From NCBI RefSeq assembly GCF_016808095.1, contig NC_068980.1:1674001-1738000 (forward strand): a stretch of DNA of 64,000 nt, read 5' to 3'. Shown piece after piece: positions 1 through 9,594 of the stretch (position 1 is its first letter; every line of letters begins with the position of its first letter). The stretch is from Vigna angularis. Lineage: Eukaryota > Streptophyta > Magnoliopsida > Fabales > Fabaceae. A program made the position numbers and the translations under genes. The notes under the pieces are model-generated. The model had not been told where the DNA came from and did not search any database. It saw only the letters and a list, made by a program, of their open reading frames with translations.

Positions 1-2
1 CT

Positions 3-1901
3 TTCTGTAATGGTTTGCAACCTCATACAAAGATGATATTAGACGCATCCTTTGGTGGTTCAGTACTTTTTAAGACTGCTGATGAAGCCATTGCTGTGAT
101 AGAAAATATGGCTTCCACTGATTTGAGGAGCCAACATGGGAGAATTCCAGCACAGAGGAGAGGAGTGTATGAACTGAGTGCCCAGGATGCTTTACTTGCA
201 CAAAATAAGATTCTGGCCCAACAGATGGAACTCCTAACTCAACATATGGCCAAACTACCTCAGCAGTTGCAAGCAATGCAAGCTCAACCTCAACCACATC
301 ATCAAGCAATGAGATGTGATTTCTGTGGAGATAGCCACCCCAACGGCCATTGTCAAAGTCCTAGTAGTTCCCAACATGAAGAAGTCAACTATATGGGAAA
401 TCAAGGACGACAACACTTCTTCAACAATCATTTCCCTAATCCTTCCAATCAAGGGTGGAGACAAAATCAAGAAGCTTCTAGCAGTAAAAATCCGTATCAA
501 CCTGCTCAACATTATCCACCTCAAAATGATCGGACTTCAAAGCTAGAAGACACATTGCAGATGTTTATGCAGCAGTCCATCCAAAACCAGAAAAACACTG
601 ATGCATCCATAAAGAACCTGGAAGTGCAAGTTGGTCAATTGGCTAAGCAATTAGCAAACCAACAGGGTGGACATTTTACTGCAAATACTCAAGCCAACCC
701 GAAGGAGGAGTGTAATGTAATATTCACAAGAAGTGGGAAAGAGGTTGGAAGAAAAGAAGAAGAAGAAGAAAAGCCAGAAGAAGAAGATCAGAAAGAAAAT
801 GAAGAAGAAGAAGACATGATTGTTGAAGGTGGAGAAGAGAATAAAAAATCTGAAAAAGAGAAAAACCAAAAAGAGAAAGAAATAGTGAAACACCTCCCTT
901 ACCCAAAAATTCCATGTACTAAAGGGAAGGAGAAACAGTTGGCTCGGTTCAAGCAAATATTCGATCAACTTGAGATCACCATGCCATTGACCGAAGCACT
1001 GCAACAAATTCCTGCTTATGCGAAGTACATGAAGCAAATCCTCAGCAAGAAGAAATACTTAGATGAGGAAACAATTGAAGTGCAGGGAAATTGCAGTGCC
1101 ATCATGCAGAAGACTCTTCCTCCAAAATTTAAAGATCCAGGGAGTTTCACCATTCCATGCACTATTGGAAACCAGGAGATAGGTAGAGCTCTCGTTGACT
1201 TGGGGGCTAGTATCAATATGATACCCCTATCTATGCTTAAGAAGATTGGTGGTCTTGAAGTCAAGCCTACGAGAATGATGCTGCAGCTGGCGGATAGATC
1301 CATCAAGTATCCCTATGGTGTTGTGGAAGATGTGGTGGTCAAAATAGATAAACTCCAATTCCCGGTGGATTTTGTAGTTATGGACATGGAGGAATCTGCA
1401 GATATCCCACTCATCCTTGGAAGACCTTTCATGAAGACAGCCAAGGTTGTCATTCATGTGGAAGAAGGAACAGTGAAATTGAAAGACCAAGATGAGGAGG
1501 TGACTTTCAACGTCTTTGGGGTTGAGCAGCAAAATCATGAAAAAGAGACTAGTCTTGAAGCTACAGATGAACTTCTATCAATTACTAGTCTAACAGAGCA
1601 AGCTGCCAAGTGGGTAAAGAGGAGCCTTAGTTGTTTATCTCCAAGAGTAAAGGGAGAAGAAGAAGAAAAGGAAGAGGAACTAGTTCACCAAAATCCTGTG
1701 ATGGCAAGCGATGAGCCCAAACCTGGCAAACCAGTGAGATTCAAGAATAGGTTATGGGTCATCAAGAACATAAAGATAAATGGAGTGCTTGAGATAGAGG
1801 CTCCATATTCTAGGAGAGTCAAGGTGGTGACTAGGAAATTGCTGAGAGGATGTTGGTGTCATGACAAGAAGAAGCATTCCAACATCAAAAATCAAACTTG
1901 A
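3..1901 (+). CDS. Retrotransposon gag with aspartic protease, 5' partial
   Basis: The frame is open from the window edge, so the true start is upstream. Counting from position 15, a zinc knuckle CDFCGDSHPNGHC lies at about residues 101-113, a Glu/Lys-rich acidic stretch at about 245-295, and a retropepsin-like fold at about 385-490 with the active-site motif VDLGAS and the later ILGRPF. In known elements gag packages the RNA and the protease cuts the polyprotein. Asp followed by Leu in DLGAS is common in plant elements, so the protease is not obviously dead. The stop at 1899-1901 follows an A run; the +1 frame just after it stays open to about 1963 and ends with the Arg/Leu/Gly/Pro-rich tail usual for this group. 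This suggests a one-base indel near the C-terminus of this copy. Confidence 0.85.
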   Translation, partial: FCNGLQPHTKMILDASFGGSVLFKTADEAIAVIENMASTDLRSQHGRIPAQRRGVYELSAQDALLAQNKILAQQMELLTQHMAKLPQQLQAMQAQPQPHHQAMRCDFCGDSHPNGHCQSPSSSQHEEVNYMGNQGRQHFFNNHFPNPSNQGWRQNQEASSSKNPYQPAQHYPPQNDRTSKLEDTLQMFMQQSIQNQKNTDASIKNLEVQVGQLAKQLANQQGGHFTANTQANPKEECNVIFTRSGKEVGRKEEEEEKPEEEDQKENEEEEDMIVEGGEENKKSEKEKNQKEKEIVKHLPYPKIPCTKGKEKQLARFKQIFDQLEITMPLTEALQQIPAYAKYMKQILSKKKYLDEETIEVQGNCSAIMQKTLPPKFKDPGSFTIPCTIGNQEIGRALVDLGASINMIPLSMLKKIGGLEVKPTRMMLQLADRSIKYPYGVVEDVVVKIDKLQFPVDFVVMDMEESADIPLILGRPFMKTAKVVIHVEEGTVKLKDQDEEVTFNVFGVEQQNHEKETSLEATDELLSITSLTEQAAKWVKRSLSCLSPRVKGEEEEKEEELVHQNPVMASDEPKPGKPVRFKNRLWVIKNIKINGVLEIEAPYSRRVKVVTRKLLRGCWCHDKKKHSNIKNQT

Positions 1902-2433
1902 GCTTAATGGTGTCAAGCTAATGACGTTAAACAAGCGCTTACTGGGAGGCAACCCAGCTTTCTAACCCTTTCTCTTGTGTGATTTTGTTATTTGAGTGTG
2001 TTTTGATTGTTTGAATTTGCTTCAGAATGTTTTGATTTGATTTGGTTATTTTGGAGCATGTTAGTTTCAATTGTAGTTTTTGTGTTGTTTATGGTTAACT
2101 TGTGTAATGTTGAGTTTTATTGTGTTTTGTTGTATTTTAGAATTGTTCAATCTGTTTTTATGTGTTCTAGTGTGATTGAGTATGTTTTGAATGGTTATGT
2201 TGAGTTTTGGTATGTTTAAAGTGTAAAATTTGAAGCCTTGAGTTGTAGAATTAGAAAGCTTTGGAAGTATGCACCTAAATTGGCATTCTTGCACTCAATT
2301 TCAATCCTTATGGATTTGATCAAGTTTGTATAGTGAAAACATGTTAATCTGGGCTGAATTGAGCATCAAGAAGTGCCAAATTCCAAAAATCGTAGGTGTA
2401 GTTGTGAAATTCTGCAAATCTGCAATCTGGTAT

Positions 2434-2550
2434 GGCGCTCCAGCGCCCTCTGCTCAGGGGCGCTCCAGCGCGCTCAGCACGAATCCAGTTTCTGGCATTC
2501 TGACCCATAGCTAGCTCCAGCGCCCTCTGCTTAGGGGCGCTCCAGCTAAC
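2434..2550. repeat. GC-rich GCGCTCCAGCGCC block inside the retroelement
   Basis: A GC-rich island in AT-rich DNA made of repeated GGCGCTCCAGCG units. Its reverse complement closely resembles the block at 4421-4562 in the LTR of the same element, so the two could pair in an RNA. Function is unknown. Confidence 0.75.
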
Positions 2551-2764
2551 TTTTTCCAACCAGACCAGATTTTTCAGCAACTCTATTTTTCTCTTCTGCT
2601 TCAAATTTTTCATGCTCCAGGCTGTGTTTTGTGATTTTTCTTGCATATTTAGTGTGCGTTTGACCTTGTGAACTCATGATCATGTGATCTAATGATTGTT
2701 TGTTACAAATACATACTTTGTGAGCTCACATTTGCAAACTTTATTTTCAATCTTTTGTGCAGAA

Positions 2765-2818
2765 ATGACTTCTTCATCCAACTCCAAGAGAATAAAAACA
2801 AACGCCGCCACAAAGTAG
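2765..2818 (+). pseudogene. Remnant of a second retroelement reading frame
   Basis: A 17-codon frame starts with MTSSSNSKRIKT and stops at TAG. Ser/Lys-rich starts of this kind head the second frame of some Athila/Tat elements. It follows a TTTTGTGCAG splice-acceptor-like site, which fits the subgenomic splicing described for such frames. Nothing recognisable follows, so the rest appears deleted. The assignment is tentative because the peptide is so short. Confidence 0.35.
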
Positions 2819-3491
2819 AGATGTCAACAGAGGAATATGCGACCCAAGTAGCATGGCTTGGGGACCAACCCAATTTATTGGGGGAGGTGGTGCAGAAAAT
2901 GAAGGAGTCTGACAATGAGCTACAAATCATGAGTCACAGGACCTTTTATTTTGCTTTCTTTTACTTTGGTTGCTAGTTAGCTTTTGTTTTTCAATTTTAG
3001 TTAAGTTGTTTTAGTTATCTGGCTTGTTAGACTTATGCTGATTCATAATGCTTATGGTTTGATATGAAATGATGCTTGAGATGGGTCAATTTAGTTCAAA
3101 TTGTATTGCTTCCTTCATGAAAAAGTCTGAGAATGCTGTATGCTTAACTGAGATCATTATTCATGGCAGTTGCTTGATGTTATTGTGGAACCTCGAGTTG
3201 ACCTTGTGAGATGTTGTGCCTTAGAATTTTCTTGTGAATGCTATCATATTTGATCACAATTGACTTTGCCTGAGTTTCTCTGATATGAACCATTTGCTTG
3301 TTAGTTGCACATGATCAAGGCCATCTTGCTCTCCTACTTCTTCCACATATTGCCAAAAGAAACCAATTCAAAACCTTTCGACCTTGATTGATAAATGACT
3401 CTTTTTGAACCTTAAAGCCCAAATGAAATTTCCTTATTTTCCTTACCTTGAGCTAAATAGAGAAATCATCTGTACTGCAGGAGAATGATTT

Positions 3492-3504
3492 AAGTTTGGG
3501 GGAG
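3492..3504 (+). promoter_or_regulatory. Extra polypurine-tract-like site
   Basis: AAGTTTGGGGGAG occurs here and again at 4133-4145, where it directly precedes the LTR. This upstream copy is about 640 bp inside the element and is not followed by an LTR start. It may be a duplicated or central plus-strand priming site. Confidence 0.5.
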
Positions 3505-4132
3505 TTGTTATGAAAGGATGAATTGAGAAAAATTTGAAAGTTACAAAAGTGACAAAAAGGAAGAAAGAAGAAGATAAAGAAAAAGAACTGAATGAAAGAA
3601 AGTTGGGTGTAAGTTCGACATTGGTGGTAATCTAAGTGAAGCAAAAGAGAACTTTTATTCATGATTGTAATTGTTTGATCTCTTAGCTCAAGGTGCTTTG
3701 TTATCCAGAAAAACCATGTTCCTTCTTAGCCCAGCCACAATACAAGCCAATGAAAGTCCTTGTGATGTTGACTTACTTGTGCATGTGTTTAATTTGGTTG
3801 AAACAAATGGCAAAGTTGATTTGTGTGACAGTTTGATAGTAGAGTGATAGACACACATCCTTATACACCAGTGCATTAGAGTGAAACACTATCTTAAGTG
3901 AGGATTGGTTCTACATAATTCAGTAAAGCATCCTGCCATGACTGTTGATCTCTTATAAACTATGGCATTTGATTGATTGATTGTGTTGTGAGCATCATAG
4001 TGGAAAACTAACATGATACACATTTCTAGTTGTTTCAAGTTAAGCAATGTATTATGAATCCAGTTGTTATCTTTGAAAAATATGTTTTGTTTGACAGTCA
4101 GATACCTTTTGCTTGAGGACAAGCAAGGTTCT

Positions 4133-4145
4133 AAGTTTGGGGGAG
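4133..4145 (+). promoter_or_regulatory. Polypurine tract of the 3' LTR
   Basis: AAGTTTGGGGGAG lies immediately before the LTR start (TGATAGTGGC at 4147). This is the expected place and composition of the plus-strand primer of a plant Ty3/gypsy element. Confidence 0.75.
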
Positions 4146-4146
4146 T

Positions 4147-5453
4147 TGATAGTGGCATATTTTGCTATGAATTCAGTATTGAATTAGAGAAAATATCAAC
4201 TCTTTCTCATCCTTTTTACCTTGTAAATCCTAGTTTTCATTTAGTTTAAGAAGTGGTTTCATCTTAAGCTTTAATTAGATAAATTGATCATTAACCCCTT
4301 TATTTATACAAGTTAATTAGTTGGAAGAAGTCTCTGCATCAAATGAAGAGTGCTGGAACCAGAGAAAACAAGAAAACAGCAAAAACAGCAAAAATATGAA
4401 GAACCAGAATCTGGAAAAAAGTTAGCTGGAGCGCCCTTTTTCCATGGGCGCTGGAGCGGGCTCTGCACCAGGACTGGAGCTAGCTGGAGCGCCCCCTACA
4501 AAAGGGCGCTGGAGCGCCCTTTTTCCTGTTTTCGCGCGCTGGAGCGCGGTCTCAAGCGCGCCTGCTGCTGATTTGGCAGATTGGGTTTATTTAACCCCAA
4601 ATTAGAAGGACTTTGATATTTTTGGCATCCCAGACACAAATTCTCTCAATTGGAGCGTCCAGAGGCGAGCTAGGAGCTGTGGGAACAGCCCTTCTTCATC
4701 CTTGGGTCCTCCTCCTTCTTCCATTTCCACCATTGTTGTAAGCTCAAGCTCTCCATTCATGGAGAGCTAGTTTCATTCTTGTTGGGGATTGATGTAACCA
4801 CGGATCTTTTATGTAATTACAGTTGTTTTGAATGATTATATGCCTCTTTCATTGATTGTTAGTGTTTAATTCCTCTACTTAAAGCTTGTATGAGTAATTC
4901 AACCATATCATGATTTTAGGGTTTGCTTGATATTGGGAAATATTGGGTGAATCTAGAACTGGATTAAACACCTAAAGGAAATTGTATCTAGGGATAGAAC
5001 TAGGACCTTTGGTTGTCTTGAATCTCAATTCTTAAAGCGGATGAACTTGTTAGGTTTTCCAAGGGATTGGAGTTTAAGAAGTAAGTCTAGGCTCTCTCTA
5101 CCAAGGGATTGGGTTTGAGTAAATTAGAAGATTGACATTGGCTAATTAATGAAGAGGAAGTGATTTTCTATACATAAGAGTGAAGTAGGTGAAATCAACC
5201 CCCAACAATATCATTCCATATCATTTCTAATCTTTCCATTTCAAAGTGTTTGCATAATCAAAGATCACTTTTACCCTTTATGTTTTATCTTTAATTTAAT
5301 TGCATGAAAATCCCAAAAACATGGAATCATTCTTTAGTCTAAATTAGTTAGATATTATACGATTGTCTAGGACACGAGTCTCTTGGGAAACGATATCCGG
5401 TCTTACCGGTTTTATTACTTGAACGATTTGGTACACTTGCCAAAGTCTCAACA
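4147..5453 (+). repeat. 3' long terminal repeat, about 1.3 kb
   Basis: It begins with TG after the polypurine tract and ends with CA at 5453. The bases after it rejoin sequence homologous to 13297 onward. The end region with CCGGTCTTACCGG and a TTTATTACTTG stretch is typical of Athila/Tat-like LTRs. A GC-rich block (4421-4562) lies near its start. The 5-bp ATATA (5454-5458) fits the target duplication, but its partner is outside the window. Confidence 0.75.
4421..4562. repeat. GC-rich GCTGGAGCGCC block in the LTR
   Basis: Repeated CTGGAGCGCC units, in reverse-complement orientation to the 2434-2550 block. Within the block, units facing both ways (GGAGCGCCC and GGGCGCTGG) allow local hairpins. 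Confidence 0.75.
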
Positions 5454-5690
5454 ATATAGCTATTTCCATTCCAAACTTAATCGCGAATAATTCAGCCTCT
5501 GCTGCTGAGTCAACTCTTAAGACACTAGAGAAGGCAAAAAGAAATTCACCATCAGAATTTCTAATAATACCTCCCGCAGCTGCCTTTTTTCCATTATAAG
5601 TGTAAGCTCCATCACAATTAATCTTTATAAATCCCTTTGGAGGCGGAATCCAACGTACTATTCTTGTCGTCCTTGATTTATTTATCTAGA
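5454..5690 (-). pseudogene. RNase H-like domain fragment, truncated by LTR insertion
   Basis: The minus frame reads WIPPPKGFIKINCDGAY, then GGIIRNSDG and AEAELFAIKFGMEIA. These are the first half of the plant RNase H-like (RVT_3) fold, including the first Asp (DGA) and the Glu. The retroelement LTR ends right after this point, so the second half is missing. Copy B at 12987-13526 shows the complete domain. Confidence 0.75.
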
Positions 5691-6129
5691 AAAAGTTTTT
5701 GTAAAAACTGATGAGTAAACTATAATATAAAATGATGTAAAAAACGAAATAAACATCAACTTTTAACATCTCACTACAAATGAAAATAAAATAAAAACAC
5801 TAATAATAGAATAACAATTATAATAATAATAACAATTATAATAATAAAAATAGCTTTTATATTATTGAAAGATGATAAGAAAAACATGTTATGAATGAAT
5901 GCCTTTTCTTCATTAAAATAATACATATAATATAATTAATATTATACATGGATTGATAAACAATAGAAAATCACTTCGAAAGAGAGTATAGCAAGCTTCA
6001 AAACTGGAATCACTTTTTAATATATCAAAAAAATGACAACGACAAGCACAACAGATAGTTTTGGATTAAAATATAACTATTGATTTATAACGAAAAAATA
6101 ATTACATTCATGCAAGAAAAAGAACTCAC

Positions 6130-6318
6130 CTCCTTGTTGTCAAAGTTGTTGGTGTCAATCCACCAATGTAAGTTTGGACATTTTTCACCTTTTGAACAAT
6201 TTCCATTCATCCAATCCATACATGTTATTGGTGATGATCTTTGAAAAACTTTAGTTTCTACCTCCATTGTTTGTAAAAATGAATAATATTTTTGTAAGAA
6301 AATGGTTGTATGGATCAT
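6130..6318 (-). pseudogene. CCCH zinc-finger exon, ZFWD-like N-terminus (copy A)
   Basis: An open exon with CMDWMNGNCSKGEKCPNLH, a C-x7-C-x5-C-x3-H finger, ends at a GTGAGT donor after the Lys-Glu codons. A likely start is MEVETKVFQRS. The VFQR start followed closely by one CCCH finger resembles ZFWD proteins (CCCH plus WD40), which bind nucleic acid or protein. No WD40 repeats follow, so only the N-terminal exon was captured. The next open exon downstream on the same strand is the RNase H-like fragment. Confidence 0.6.
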
Positions 6319-6628
6319 GAAACTTGAAGGAAATGATGATTTACAGGAGTGATGGAATACATTTCCTTTTAAATAAGAAAGAATGAAAGATAAAGCCCAA
6401 GAAACGAAAGATAAAGCCCAAACAAATAAAAAATAATAATAATTTATTAAAATCTTAACTTCTTTATTTAATAAACCAAGCTAGTTTTAGATCCTAACAA
6501 TAAATTGATATTATATAAGATAATTCTAATCACAATCAAATCACAATTTCTATTATAATATTATTAGATAGTTTATATTTATCAATTTATTTATATATAA
6601 TATTAATTGTATTTTATGTACTATCCTG

Positions 6629-6632
<4 letters not shown>

Positions 6633-6711
<79 letters not shown>
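6633..6711. repeat. AT then GT microsatellite
   Basis: An uninterrupted (AT)n run followed by (GT)n inside copy A. Shorter AT runs sit at the same place in copies C and D. Confidence 0.95.
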
Positions 6712-7239
6712 ATCTATAATATAATTAATATTATACATTGATAAATAGATAGCATAATATTATCATAGAAATTATGATTTGGTTATCTGATAAGATATGA
6801 AACTAACTTGGTTTATTCACTAAAGAAATTAAGATTTTAATAAATTATTCATTTTTATTTCTTTATTTTCTACCTTTAATTTCTTTTTGTTTAAATGAAA
6901 TGTATTCATCATCATTTTTAAAATACAACCATTTCTTATAGAGATATTTTTCATTTTTAAAAACAATGAAAATAGAAATTAAAGGTTTTCAAAAAGCATC
7001 ATCAACAAAGTGTTTATACGGGATAAATGAAAATTATTCAAAAGCTAAAAAATATCTAAATTTATATTGCTAAATTCACAAACAATAGAAAATCATTTCG
7101 AAAGAGAGTATAGCAACTTTAAAAAATGGAATCACTTCTTAATATATTAAAAAGATGACAACTACAAGCGTCACGGATAAGCTTGGATAAAAAATATAAC
7201 ACGAAAAAAATAATTACATGCAAGGAAAAGATTGCCAAC

Positions 7240-7351
7240 CTGATACAAAATGTGCATCCAGTTAGCATCTCTAGGACCAGGAACATGTTTCAAAATTTCA
7301 ACACATTTTTCAAACTCCCTTAAAACCATGTTAGTATCACCTTGTGAAAAC
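7240..7351 (-). pseudogene. Unassigned captured exon with splice borders
   Basis: On the minus strand, TTTTTCTGCAG precedes and GTTGGC follows a 112-base open exon with SQGDTNMVLREFEKCVEIL and PGPRDANWMHILYQ. The clean acceptor and donor and the amphipathic peptide argue for a real gene fragment. I do not recognise the parent protein. A degraded copy lies at 22603-22709. Confidence 0.5.
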
Positions 7352-7655
7352 CTGCAGAAAAAGAACATTGTTAAAAAAACGCATATTGCTATATATAAAT
7401 ACAAAATTAAACTCTGCAAGGTTCATTTTACTTTAAAAATGTCCTTTGATTTATTTTTCAGAGATTTGTGTGACAGACAGAAGCCACGGTATTATTTTCA
7501 CCATCGAAATACATGAGAAGGGAAGATCATAGAACTGGATAAAAAGGTATGTATAAAAAAAAGCATCAAGGTCAAGTATTGCAAGAAATGAGTATGAATA
7601 TGTTTTAGGTCTGAGTCTCACTCTCAAGAGGAGACACTTGCAGAGAGGAGGAACC

Positions 7656-8035
7656 ATGAAACTCACTACTTCCTTCTTTCAGAATCACAGTGTTAACACA
7701 AGTTTGAAGAAGCAGAACAGGCACAAGAAGAAGACCAAAACAGTCACTATTGTCAACGAGCTCGGTGGCCAATATGTGAAGACACTTTTCATGATGTTAA
7801 AAAGGTACTCAAAATAGTAAACAAATTGTTCAGTGCTGCCATAATCTTGGTACCACACGTAAAATAATGTAAATAATTTTCTGTAAGTTTATAATATTGA
7901 TATTACTGTTGCTTGTTTGCAATTTGATTAGCTTCACCTTTGGATACATACAACAAATACTCAATTATTTCACGTATTGTGAGGACTGTTCTTCAGTAGT
8001 TGTATGAGATGAATCACCTCAACATACGTGGTTCC
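7656..8035 (+). pseudogene. RbcX-like (Rubisco assembly chaperone) pseudogene
   Basis: From ATG 7656 the frame runs to TVTIVNELGGQY. A 2-base insertion then shifts it, and the next frame gives EDTFHDVKK followed by a GTACTC donor. After an intron-like gap (about 7805-7940), LNYFTY appears in one frame and RTVLQ, a TAG stop, then LYEMN in another. The pattern GQYEDTF..DVK, NYFTY, RTVL.QLYEMN is that of plant RbcX, a chloroplast chaperone that helps assemble the Rubisco large subunit. Frameshifts plus the stop make it a dead copy. Identification is from remembered family motifs. Confidence 0.6.
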
Positions 8036-8040
8036 TATAA

Positions 8041-8454
8041 ATAAGTCGAATACTTATTGTAGCAAGAATGTTAACTTGTAATTATTTGTTTTGGTCGTTT
8101 TCATCATGTGATATGTAAAGTATTTAAGTTCCTAAGCTTTTGACATGGTTGTTCAACCTGAACTTCTGAAAAAGAGAAGATTGCAGACATTCTATATAAA
8201 AAGTTTCTCAGATGTGCTGGTTCAGTTTGATTATTTTACTTGAACTGGGTCATTCAATGCCCGTCTCATATTCAGATTTCAGATCATGTTTAATTTCAGT
8301 GGATCTGGTTATAAATCCAACCACTCATTATCTGAATGTTTTGAGAAAGTGGTATCAAATCTCTGTGAGTTTGACTTATTATTAGTGTTGTATATTTTTA
8401 GTGAATTATGTTGATCGTATCAGTGCATAATATATCAAAAATTGTATTGTATTT
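8041..8454. other. No gene seen between the RbcX-like and gag pseudogenes
   Basis: Moderately AT-rich sequence of about 410 bases. The minus strand near 8400-8454 may be the decayed continuation of the gag pseudogene, but no motif supports it. Confidence 0.4.
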
Positions 8455-9594
8455 ACGGAGATGTCCTGTCCGAATGAGACTCTCTATTTCATTTTTCAGC
8501 GTAATGCATTCTTGTGTAGTATGTCCATAGTTTTGATGGAAATGGCAGCTCTTTATTTCGTTTGTGTTTTTTGGAGATGGTTTCCATCAGAGTATGAGAA
8601 GTTCAGCATTAAGGACTTCTTCGAGAACTTTTACCCTAAGTGCATTGAGGGTTGTATAATGGTTAAACTTAAGTGTTCGGAAAACTCCCCACTCTTATCA
8701 TTATTGTCGAACGGTCGTTTTCCCTCCTTCATGCTTCCACTTGCAGAAGCTTCCTGCCATTGTTTCTTTTGTGAGTTTCTCATATCTTCAATACGAATAT
8801 ATTTAGTAGCTCTTTCCTGGAGTTCATTCATGGTTTTAGGCAGTTCCACATATATACTTTCAGCAAATGAGCCGACCCTTAAGCATGAAGACAAAGTGTT
8901 GATGATGAATTTGTGATTTATATCCTTAACTCGTCGTGCGGTTTCATTATACCTTTTCATTAAGGCCTTCAAGGTTTTCTCCTTTTTCTTGCTTAGTGTT
9001 CACCAATTCTGCGGGTGTTAGCTCTTGTGCTCAGGTGGATGCGAATTGACTTCCAAAAAGAGATTCTACAGTGGCAAAGTTGTCCACTGTATTCGGGGGA
9101 AGGGTGTTGTACCACGCCAATGCCTCTCCCGTGAGTGATAATGAAAAAGCTCTGCGCACAACCGGGTCACTGTTTGAATAAAAAGTCATTGCATTGGCGA
9201 ACGCCCTAAGATGATCATTTGGATCGGTTGATCCATCATACTTATCCAATGCAGGAGGAGTTTTTTCTGGCATTGGAGTTTGCATGATGGTTGCCGTGAA
9301 AGAAAGTAGGCCGATAGGTCGAATGGTTTGCAGGGGTGTTGGCTCTCTTCTTTTTCGGTGGCCGTTCGGATTGGAATGAGGGGACGACTGTCGGTTATGG
9401 CTGCCATCATTTTCATTCTCTCGGTTTGAGATAAACCGCTCGATTGGAACTCGTTCCACCCTTAGCGTCGCAATCTCCTCGGCGAGCTTCCGATGCCTCT
9501 CTTGGTGTATAACATATTTAATAATGCTGTAAGTGGTTTTAAATTGTTCATTCAAAACCCTAATTCTCCTTTCTTGTCTTGAAGGTATTAACAT
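8455..9594 (-). pseudogene. Ty3/gypsy gag pseudogene (second, unrelated element)
   Basis: On the minus strand the gag core shows DKYDGSTDPNDHLRAF, LTGEALAWYNTLPP and a zinc-knuckle-like CHFHQNYGHTTQEC followed by LKNEIESLIRTGHL, all typical of plant Ty3/gypsy gag. Stops interrupt it near 9031 and 8589, and at least one frameshift lies near 8972, so it is dead. No LTR, protease or polymerase is joined to it. It is a different gag from the one at 3-1901. Confidence 0.85.

Larger units (their letters stand above)
1..5453 (+). mobile_element. Athila/Tat-like Ty3/gypsy retroelement without polymerase, right part
   Basis: The visible order is a gag-protease frame (3-1901), about 2.2 kb with almost no coding capacity, a polypurine tract (4133-4145) and a 3' LTR (4147-5453). 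No reverse transcriptase, RNase H or integrase is seen between protease and LTR, so this copy could move only with enzymes from another element. Such gag-only elements are known in plants (TR-GAG type). The 5-bp ATATA after the LTR matches the corresponding uninterrupted site near 13297, so the insertion point lies inside an older RNase H-like repeat. The left LTR and primer site lie outside the window. The lineage call rests on protein style and LTR ends, not on a search. Confidence 0.8.
5454..7440 (-). repeat. Copy A of the CCCH / RNase H dispersed repeat, cut by the retroelement
   Basis: Bases 5454 to about 6580 match 13297-14418 (copy B) almost base for base, and more loosely about 42405-43600 (copy C). 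Bases about 6540-7440 match 21945-22780 (copy D). On the minus strand it carries, in order, an unassigned exon (7240-7351), a CCCH exon (6130-6318) and the start of an RNase H-like exon (to 5454). The outer end of the repeat was not found, and no transposon termini were recognised. Confidence 0.65.

Noticed and set aside
6553..6738. A minus-strand frame of repeated Tyr-Ile and Thr-His
   Set aside because: It is only the translation of the AT/GT microsatellite.
8461..8916. A 151-codon plus-strand frame
   Set aside because: It is the reverse of the gag pseudogene, whose zinc-knuckle and LKNEIESLIRTGHL motifs read on the minus strand.
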